A stretch of DNA of 64,000 bases from Lolium rigidum (taxonomy: Eukaryota; Streptophyta; Magnoliopsida; Poales; Poaceae). Below, in pieces: positions 55,909 to 64,000 of this stretch. The DNA lies in NCBI RefSeq assembly GCF_022539505.1, contig NC_061511.1:36755144-36819143 (forward strand), in the 5' to 3' direction. Position 1 is the stretch's first letter; each line of letters begins with the position of its first letter. Under the pieces are notes generated by a model, which was not told the origin of the DNA, ran no database searches, and saw nothing but the letters and a program-made list of their open reading frames with translations. The position numbers and the translations under genes are program-made.

Positions 55909-57088
55909 CGTGTCTATGCATAGATGGTTGCACGAGTAGAACACAATGGTTTTGTGGGCATTGATGCTTATGTTGTCTTTAGTTTGAGTACTTTGCATCT
56001 TTGTGGCATAGTGGGATGAAGCGGCTCGGGCTAACTTTACATGACCGCGTTCACGAGATTTGCTCCACGCTCGACATGCAACTTGTATTGCATAAGTGGC
56101 TTTGCGGGTGTCTGTCTCTCCTACTATAGTGAAGATTCAATTTACTCTTCTATTGACAACACTAGTATCACCGTTGTGGTTCATGTTCGTAGGTAGATTA
56201 GATCTTACTCGAAAACCCTAAACCACGTAAAATATGCAAACCAAATTAGAGACGTCTAACTTGTTTTTGCAGGGTTTGGTGATGTGATATGGCCATAATG
56301 TGATGATGAATATGTATGAGATGATCATTATTGTATTGTGGCAACCGGCAGGAGCCTTATGGTTGTCTTTAAATTTCATGTTGAGTAGTATTTCAAAGAA
56401 GTTGTAATAATTGCTACATGGGAGAACAATCATGAAGACGGCGCCATTGACCTTGACGCTACGCCGACGATGATGGAGATCATGCCCGAAGATGATGGAG
56501 ATCATGTCCGTGCTTTGGAGATGAAGATCAAAGGCGCAAAGACAAAAAGGGTCATATCATATCACATATGAACTGCATGTGATGTTAATCCTTTTATGCA
56601 TCTTATTTTGCTTAGATCGCGACGGTAGCATTATAAGATGATCCCTCACTAAAATATCAAGATAATAAAGTGTTTATCCTTAGTAGCACCGTTGCCAAGA
56701 CTTGTCGTTTCGAAGCATCTCGTGATGATCGGGTGTGATAGAATCAACAAGTGCATACAACGGGTGCAAGCCAGTTTTGCACATGCGGATACTAAGGTGG
56801 CCTTGACGAGCCTAGCATGTACAGACATGGTCTCGGAACACGTGATACCGAAAGGTAGAGCATGAATCATATGATTGATATGATGAACACTTTGAGTGTT
56901 CGCCATTGAAATTACACCTTGTCTCGTGATGATCGGACTTAGGTGTGATGGATTTGGTTCGTGTGATCACTAAGACAATGCGAGGGATATTGTTTTGAGT
57001 GGGAGTTCACCTAGTTTTTTTTAAATTAAAATTTGAACTCAATTTGTCATAAACTTAGTCTAAACTATTGCAAATATATGTTGTAGAG
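55909..57088 (+). other. Copia untranslated leader
   Basis: About 1.2 kb without a convincing frame, the usual long leader between primer site and gag in BARE-type elements. A GATGATGGAGATCATG motif is repeated near 56470-56510. Confidence 0.6.
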
Positions 57089-58318
57089 ATGGCGTCCCCA
57101 ATCAATTTTAACCAGTTCCTAGAGAAAGAAAAGCTTAAGAGCAACGGTAGCAACTTCACCGACTGGTTCCGTCATGTGAGGATTTTCCTCAATGGTGGAA
57201 GCCTGCAATATGTGCTTGATGCACCGCTAGGTGACCCTCCTGCAGAAACTGAAACCGGTGAAGTAAAGAATGTTTACGAGACTCGGAAAACTCGGTACTC
57301 TCAAGTTCAGTGTGTCATCCTGTGCAGTCTGGAAGCCGATCTTCGAAAACGTTTTGAGCACCACGATCCTCATGAGTTGGTCAATGAGCTGAAAGCTATC
57401 TTTGAAACTCATGCGGCCGTGGAATGCTATGAAGCATCGAAACACTTCTTCAGCTGCATGATGGAAGAAGGCAGCTCCGTTAGTGAGCACATGCTCGCCA
57501 TGACCGGGCATGCGAAGAAACTCAGTGATCTGAGAATAGTGATTCCTAACAGATCGGGGATTAATCGTGTCCTTCAATCACTGCCACCTAGTTACAAGAA
57601 CTTTGTGATGAACTACAATATGCAGAACATGAACAAAGAGTTACCTGAACTCTTCGCCATGCTGAAATCTACTGAGATTGAGATCAAGAAAGAGCACCAA
57701 GTGTTGATGGTCAACAAGACCACCAGTTTCAAGAAACAGGGCAAGTCTAAGGGAAAATTCAAGAAGGGTGGCAAAAAAGCTGCCACGCCTCCTATGAAAC
57801 CTAAGACTGGCCCTAAGCCTGATGCTGAGTGTTATTACTGCAAGGAGAAGGGACACTGGAAGCGTAATTGCTCCAAATATTTGGCGGATCTGAAGAGCGG
57901 CCTTGTCAAGAAGAAGAAAGAAGGTATATCTGATATACATGTTATAGATGTTTATCTTACTGGTTCTCGTACTAGTACTTGGGTATTTGATACTGGTTCG
58001 GTTGCTCATATTTGTAACTCGAAACAGGAACTAAAGAATAAACGAAGACTACTAAAGGATGAAGTGACGATGCGCGTTGGAAATGGATCCAAAGTCGATG
58101 TGATCGCTGTCGGCACACTTCCTCTACATCTACCTTCGGGATTAGTTTTAAGCCTCAATAATTGTTATTTTGTACCCGCGTTGAGCATGAACATTATATC
58201 TGGATCTTGTTTAATGCAAGACGGTTATTCATTCAAGTCTGAGAATAATGGTTGCTCTATTTTTATGAATAATATCTTTTATGGTCGAGCACCTGAAAAG
58301 AATGGCTTATTTCGTTAG
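57089..58318 (+). pseudogene. Copia gag and protease
   Basis: The frame from ATG 57089 (MASPINFNQFLEKEKLKSNG) encodes gag with a CCHC zinc knuckle (CYYCKEKGHWKRNC, about 57829-57870). The protease follows with VFDTGSVAH near 57985. The frame ends at a stop at 58316, after one lost base. The gag part alone is undamaged. Confidence 0.9.
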
Positions 58319-59255
58319 ATCTCGATAGTAGTGATACACATATACATAACATTGATGCTAAGCGAATTAAACTGAATGATAATTCTACTTATATGTGGCA
58401 CTCGTCGTCTTGGTCATATTGGAGTGAAACGCATGAAGAAACTCCATACCGATGGATTACTTGAATCACTTGACTTTGAGTCACTTGATAGATGCGAAGC
58501 ATGTCTAATGGGAAAAATGACTAAGACTCCATTCTCTCGGTATTATGGAGCGAGCTACCGACTTATTGGAAATTATACATACCGATGTGTGCGGACCAAT
58601 GAGTGTAGCATCGCGCGGTGGTTATCGTTATGTTCTAACCTTCACGGATGATCCGAGTAGATATGGGTATATCTATTTCATGAAACATAAATCCGAAACT
58701 TTTGAGAAGTTTAAGGAATTCCAAAGTGAAGTAGAAAATCAACGTAACAAGAAGATTAAATTTCTACGATCTGATCGCGGAGGTGAATATCTGAGTTATG
58801 AGTTTGGCATGCATTTAAAGAAATGCGGAATACTTTCACAATTGACACCGCCGGGAACACCTCAACGAAACGGTGTGTCCGAACGTCGTAATCGAACTCT
58901 CTTAGATATGGTTCGTTCTATGATGAATCTTACTGATTTACCTTTATCTTTTTGGAGTTATGCATTAGAGACAGCCGCATTCACTTTAAATAGAGCACCA
59001 TCAAAATCCGTTGAAACGACACCGTATGAATTATGGTTTAATAAGAAACCTAAGCTGTCGTTCCTAAAAGTTTGGGGTTGCGAAGCCTATGTAAAAAAGT
59101 TACAACCGGACAAGCTAGAACCCAAAGCGGATAAATGCGTCTTCATAGGATACCCTAAGGAAACAATAGGGTACACTTTCTATCACAAATCCGAAGGCAA
59201 AATCTTTGTTGCTTAGAACGGAACCTTTCTTGAGAAAGAATTTCTCACTAAAGAA
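58319..59255 (+). pseudogene. Copia integrase
   Basis: A GAG-pre-integrase segment (LGHIGVKRMKKLHTDGLLES) leads to the catalytic core. Asp is in HTDVCGP near 58576, Asp in RSDRGGEY near 58770, and Glu in NGVSERRNRTL near 58880. Compensating single-base changes lie between 58313 and 58405. An in-frame TAG interrupts it at 59214. Confidence 0.9.
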
Positions 59256-61084
59256 GTGACTGGAAGAAAAGTAGAACTCGATGAGATTGATGAATCATTA
59301 CTTGTTAATCAGAGTAGCGCAGTACCGGAAGTTGTTCCCGTGCCGCCTACACCGGCAATAGAGGAAGCTAATGATAATGATCATGAAACTTCGAACGAGG
59401 AAATTACTGAACCTCGCAGATCGACAAGGGAACGTGCCACTCCTGATTGGTATGATCCTTGTCTAAATGTCATGATTGTGGACAACAATGATGAAGACCC
59501 TGCGACGTATGAAAAAGCGATGATGAGCCCAGATTCCAACAAATGGCAAGAAGCCATGAAATCCGAAATGGGATCCATGTATGATAACAAAGTATGGACT
59601 TTGGTAGACTTACCTGATAGCCGCAAGGCTGTCGAGAATAAATGGATCTTCAAGAGAAAAACAGATGCCGATGTTAATATTACTCGTCTATAAAGCTCGA
59701 CTTGTCGCAAAGGGTTTCCGACAAATTCAAGGAGTTGACTACGATGAGACTTTCTCACCTGTAGCGAAGCTAAAATCTGTAAGGATTTTGTTAGCAATAG
59801 CTGCATTTTTCGATTATGAGATTTGGCAGATGGATGTCAAAACGGCGTTCCCTAATGGAGACATTGAGGAAGAGTTGTATATGGTACAACCCAAAGGTTT
59901 TGTCGATCCTAAAAATGCTGACAAAGTATGCAAACTTCAGCGTTCAATCTATGGACTGAAGCAAGCATCAAGAAGTTGGAACCGACGCTTTGATAAGGTG
60001 ATCAAAGACTTCGGGTTTATACAGTGTCATGGAGAGGCCTGTATTTACAAGAAAGTGAGTGGGAGCTCGTAGCATTCCCGATATTATATGTAGATGACAT
60101 ATTATTGATTGGGAATGATATAGAACTATTAAGCAGATGTAAAAGGTTATTTGAATAATAGTTTTTCAATGAAAGACCTTGGTGAAGCATCGTATATATT
60201 AGGCATCAAGATTTATAGAGATAGATCAAGACGCCTAATAGGGCTATCACAGAGTACATACCTGGACAAGATTCTAAAGAAGTTTAGAATGGACGAAAGT
60301 AAGAAAGGATTCTTACCTATGTTACCAGGCAAGGTCTTGAGTAAGACTCAAGGTCCGGCTACGGCAGAAGAAAGAGAAAGGATGAGTCGGATCCCCTATG
60401 CTTCGGCGAGTAGGCTCTATCATGTATGCCATGCTATGTACAAGACCGGATATAGCACATGATGTTAGTTTGACTAGCGAGATATCAAAATGATCCAGGA
60501 ATGGAACACTCGGACAGCGGTCAAGAATATCCTGAAGTACTTGAAAAGAACTAAGGATATGTTTCTTTGTTATGGAGGTGACCAAGAGCTCGTTGTAACA
60601 AGTTACACCGATGCAAGTTGGAACACTAATCCTGATGACTCTAAGTCACAGTCTGGGTACGTGTTTATATTGAATGGTGCTGCAGTAAGCTGGGCAAGCT
60701 CGAAGCAGTGCACGGTGGCGAAGTCTTCAACAGAATCGGAGTACATAGCGGCTTCAGAGGCTTCATCGAAGCGGTATGGATGAAGAGGTTCATTGTAGAG
60801 CTCGGTGTGGTTCCTAGTGCATTGGACCCACTAGTCATCTACTGTGACAACATGGGTGCCATCGCCAATGCACAAGAATCAAGGTCACACAAGAGGCTGA
60901 AGCATATCAAGCTGCGTTATCATTCGATTCGCGAGTACATCGAAGATGGAGAAGTAAAGGTTTGCAAAGTACACACTGATCTGAATGTAGCAGATCCGTT
61001 GACTAAAGCTCTCCCTAGGGCAAAGCATGACCAACACCGAATGCCATGGGTGTTAGGTACCTTACAATGTAATCTAGATTATTG
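59256..61084 (+). pseudogene. Copia reverse transcriptase and RNase H
   Basis: RT shows KARLVAKGFRQIQGVDYDETF, QMDVKTAFPNGD, LYGLKQA-like SIYGLKQASRSW and the YVDD active site at 60087-60098. RNase H shows SYTDASWNTNPDD near 60600, STESEYIAASEA and the ADPLTKAL end near 61000. Shifts or stops fall near 59690, 60068, 60145, 60462 and 60780. Confidence 0.9.
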
Positions 61085-61092
61085 ACTCTAGT

Positions 61093-61106
61093 GCAAGTGG
61101 GAGACT
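61093..61106 (+). other. Copia polypurine tract
   Basis: CAAGTGGGAGACTC directly before the 3' LTR. Confidence 0.75.
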
Positions 61107-62583
61107 CGTTGGAGATATGCCCAAGAGGCAATAATAAAAGTGGTTATTATATATCTTTATGTTTATGATAAATGTTTATATACCATGCTATAATTGTATT
61201 AACCGAAACATTGATACATGTGTGATATGTAAACAACAAAGAGTCCCTAGTATGCCTCTTAACTAGCTTGTTGATTAATAGATGATTAGTTTCATAATCA
61301 TGAACATTGGATGTTATTAATAACAAGGTTATATCATTATATGAATGATGTAATGGACACACCCATTTAAGCGTAGCATAAGATCACGTCATTAAGTTAT
61401 TTGCTATAAGCTTTCGATACATAGTTACCTAGTCCTTATTACCATGAGATCATGTAAATCACTTATACCGGAAAGGTACTTTGATTACATCAAACGCCAC
61501 TGCGTAAATGGGTGGTTATAAAGGTGGGATTAAGTATCCGGAAAGTATGAGTTGAAGCATATGGATCAACAGTGGGATTTGTCCATCCCGATGATGGATA
61601 GATATACTCTGGTCCCTCTCGGTGGAATGTCGTCTAATGTCTTGCAAGCATATGAATAAGTTCATAAGAGACCACATACCACGGTACGAGTAAAGAGTAC
61701 TTGTCAGGAGACGAGGTTGAACAAGGTATAGAGTGATACCGATGATCAAACCTCGGACAAGTAAAATATCGCGTGACAAAGGGAATTGGTATCGTATGTG
61801 AATGGTTCATTCGATCACTAAGTCATCGTTGAATATGTGGGAGCCATTATGGATCTCCAGATCCCGCTATTGGTTATTGGTCGGAGAGAGTACTCAACCA
61901 TGTCCGCATAGTTCACGAATCGTAGGGTGACACACTTAAGGTTTGATGTTGAAATGGTAGAACTTGAATATGGAATGGAGTTCGAGATTTGTTCGAAGTC
62001 CCGGATGAGATCCTGGACATCACGAGGAGTTCCGGAATGGTCCGGAGAATAAGATTCATATATAGGAAGTCATTTTATAAGTTTGAAAATGATCCGGTGC
62101 ATTTATGGAAGGTTCTAGAAGGTTCTAGAAAATTCCGGAAGAAAGTCACTTTGGAAGGCGGAATCCCGAAGGGACTCCACCACCATGGCCGGCCAACCCT
62201 AGGGGGTGGAGTCCCAGGTGGACTCCACCTAAGGTGGCCGGCCACCCCCTCCCAAGGGAAGGTGGGAATCCCACCTCTAGTGGGAGTCCTAGCTTGGGTA
62301 GGTTTAATGGAGGTGGACGTCGACTTCATCAACACCGAACGTGTGACCGAGTACGAAGGTGCTGCCCGTTCGTGGCGCCGTGATCAAGATCTTCTACGCG
62401 CTTTTGCAAGCGGCAAGTGAACGTCTACCGCAGCAACAAGAGCCTCATCTTGTAGGCTTTGGAAATCTTCAAGGGTGAGTCTCGATCATCCCCTCGTTGC
62501 TACCGTCTTCTAGATTGCATCTTGGTTTGGATTGCGTGTTCGCGGTAGGAAATTTTTTGTTTTCTATGCAACGAATCCCTACA
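61107..62583 (+). repeat. Copia 3' LTR with internal deletion
   Basis: 1477 bp, beginning CGTTGGAG (first base changed from T). It is otherwise very close to the 5' LTR but lacks about 295 bases equivalent to 55323-55619, including the TATA box and leader. Confidence 0.93.
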
Positions 62584-62695
62584 TTGAAAAACCTCCAAAA
62601 ACCCAACCTATCACTTACCAACTAAATCAAAGGTGAAACAAAAAGAAAATGAAAATATACATAGAGGCATATGTGGCATATAACTACTATACTAT

Positions 62696-63190
62696 TTGGC
62701 AACAAACTTCTTTTTTCTCATAATTTTGGGTTTATTTTTTGTGCCCCTGTCCTGCTGACACGTGTTTTTATATGCTCTGTTATTGTTTAGGGTGCATCTT
62801 TGAAGGCGTCTTGCAATTTCATTTTGGTTTGAGTCTGTCTTGTTAGAGGTGCGGTGGTAGTTTCTCTATTAGACCTAGGTGAGTGTAGCAGATCTTCTTT
62901 TCATGGTCAAAGCGGTGCGAAGACCCATGACCGAGGAACCCACGACATCTTTCTCCCAGCTCTCCCAGTCATTATCGTTTTAACTCTTCCCCAATCCTCA
63001 TCGCTAAGGTTCCCAAAAAAATTCCCCCTCGAGCCACAAATCCGTAGTCCAATGGTGAGCGGCGGCACGGCGACCGCGAGCGCTTCCCCGTGCTCCTCTC
63101 CTCCTCCTCCATCAGTCTGGTATTCGCGCCTCCGCAAGGTGCCTACGAGCTCCTCCAAGGTGGCGTCCATCTAGATAAAGCTCACTCACG
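62696..63190. other. unrecognised DNA before the TCP remnant
   Basis: A minus-strand frame 62907-63170 (MDATLEELVGTLRRREYQTD) is open but matches nothing I know. No other feature. Confidence 0.4.
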
Positions 63191-63415
63191 CGGAGCGAGC
63201 AGATGCCCTTGCCGCACGTCTCAGCTGCGGCCATGCCTCCGTCTTTAGGAGCAAGAAGCAGAGGCCATGGACTGGGTGGGGATCCGAGCATCCCGGCGGT
63301 GGTGGCGATGGCGGGGTCGGGGCCGGCTCGGACTGCTGCAACAGCCAGCGTACGGTCTCGCCGTCGGTCTTGTATCCTAGCTGAGTGCACACCTCCGTGA
63401 AGGAAAAGTTCAGTT
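63190..63415 (-). pseudogene. class I TCP transcription factor fragment
   Basis: On the minus strand TEVCTQLGYKTDGETVRW and LLQQSEPA match helix II and the end of the class I (PCF) TCP DNA-binding domain, normally preceded by a basic region and helix I that are not recognisable here. After SEPA the similarity moves to the other frame (DPAIATTAGMLG), which shows a frameshift. It is a decayed fragment. Confidence 0.65.
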
Positions 63416-63641
63416 GGGCACGGGCTACATCGGTGATGAGGAGCCTGCGGAGGAATCAAGTTCGTAGTCCATCCGCTGTTACAGTCGGCTTGCCGACGAG
63501 TCCATTGAAGGCGAGGTGGCCCAGACCCGACAGCTGCTGCTGGTTCCTCCCGGCAACTTCATCGAGCGGCGGCCGCCGCCGTTTCATCCAGGAGAAATCC
63601 GGGGAGCGGCGACACCAAGAAATCAATGGCGGCTTGGTCAT

Positions 63642-64000
63642 CTACCATCTGTGGAGGATAGGCACCTCTACCGGACTCCCCTGCCCCCACATGGCCTGCT
63701 CCCTCCCGGATCCCACCCTGCCCAAGCTCTCCTGGCCGCGAGCTCCCTTTGCCGAGCTTCTTCGCGCCCGGCGGCCATGGAGGACGCCCCCGTGCGTGTT
63801 GGAGCCGTCCACGGCCGCGGCGAGCAGCTTCCACACGTGCACGGAGAGGGCCTCGAGCCGCGTGGCGCGGTGGCCGGATATGCTGGGATCTGGGAGCCGC
63901 ACGGAGGCGGTCGACATCGGCAGCCTCGACTGCACACGAGGGCGGTAGCGAGGAGCGCGTTGGGGAGACTGTGCGGGTTGTACCGCACGAACTCGGCGAC
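63642..64000 (-). pseudogene. BAHD acyltransferase-like fragment
   Basis: The minus frame holds HRATRLEALSVHVWKLLAAA and VDGSNTH, like the middle of BAHD hydroxycinnamoyl transferases (agmatine or tryptamine type) of grasses. In another frame upstream, FVRYNPHSLPNALLATALV appears, so it is shifted. There is no HXXXD or DFGWG motif in view; the gene is cut by the window edge and by decay downstream. Confidence 0.45.

Larger units (their letters stand above)
54125..62583 (+). mobile_element. Copia retrotransposon (Angela/BARE-like), decayed
   Basis: 8459 bp with target duplication TTGAA (54120-54124, 62584-62588), LTRs, tRNA-iMet primer site, gag-pro-IN-RT-RH order and PPT. The LTR start TGTTGGAGATATGCCC and 1.77 kb length match BARE/Angela-type elements at moderate divergence. 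At least six stops or frameshifts interrupt the polyprotein, so it cannot move on its own. Confidence 0.95.
53816..62695 (+). mobile_element. Gypsy LTR fragment, interrupted by Copia
   Basis: Starts TGTAACATCCCAAATTT, a common start of Tekay-type LTRs in Triticeae. It runs 53816-54124, is interrupted by the Copia element, and continues from 62589 for about 100 bases. No second LTR or interior is present, so it is a 5' LTR stub. Its right limit is uncertain. Confidence 0.6.

Overview
This is nuclear DNA of a grass, most likely a Triticeae (wheat/Aegilops/barley/rye group) chromosome. Genes have spliced introns, and few of them lie in a mass of nested retrotransposons. One element is a full-length Copia copy whose 1.77 kb LTR resembles the BARE/Angela/WIS type. 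There is also an Athila-type Gypsy element with a 1.5 kb LTR, a long-LTR Gypsy of Tekay style, CACTA ends, a hAT MITE and many LINE pieces. Species cannot be fixed from the sequence alone.

Layout. 1-1.3 kb: GC-rich non-genic DNA ending in an array of seven GTGGCGCAC/GTGCGCCAC palindromes. 1.3-16.0 kb: duplication copy A, with an intact 10-exon subtilisin-like protease (SBT3-like, 734 aa), a LINE remnant, an intact F-box/FBA gene on the minus strand, LINE tails, and a copy-specific 5.8 kb non-autonomous LTR element (gag only, plus an antisense acidic ORF). 16.0-20.0 kb: a CACTA terminus, a telomere-like microsatellite, a small AP2/ERF-like gene with TATA box and nine E2F-type GCGGGAAA sites, then a 341-bp satellite running into a 100-N gap. 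20.1-35.7 kb: low-information DNA, then a 5' Gypsy fragment with a ~4.2 kb LTR, interrupted by a 7.1 kb Athila-like element and truncated in gag. 36.4-38.0 kb: 5' part of a laccase gene, cut in exon 3. 38.5-39.0 kb: truncated LTR of the copy-A element family.

39.2-52.4 kb: duplication copy B in the same orientation. Its protease is a pseudogene (4-bp frameshift in exon 4, 1.4 kb retroposon at the exon 6 donor). Its F-box gene is tandemly duplicated: one truncated copy, and one full copy whose last codons were cut off by a 150-bp LINE insertion. 52.4-62.7 kb: a LINE broken by a Gypsy LTR, which is broken by the Copia element. The last kilobase holds degraded TCP-factor and BAHD-acyltransferase fragments on the minus strand.

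The host genes do not form a pathway. They are a duplicated protease/F-box block next to a laccase remnant. The least ordinary structures are the AP2 gene with its E2F-site array inside CACTA/satellite DNA, the gag-only LTR element with an antisense ORF and hairpin-rich leader, and a family of LINE-tailed retroposons without ORF2 present several times here.
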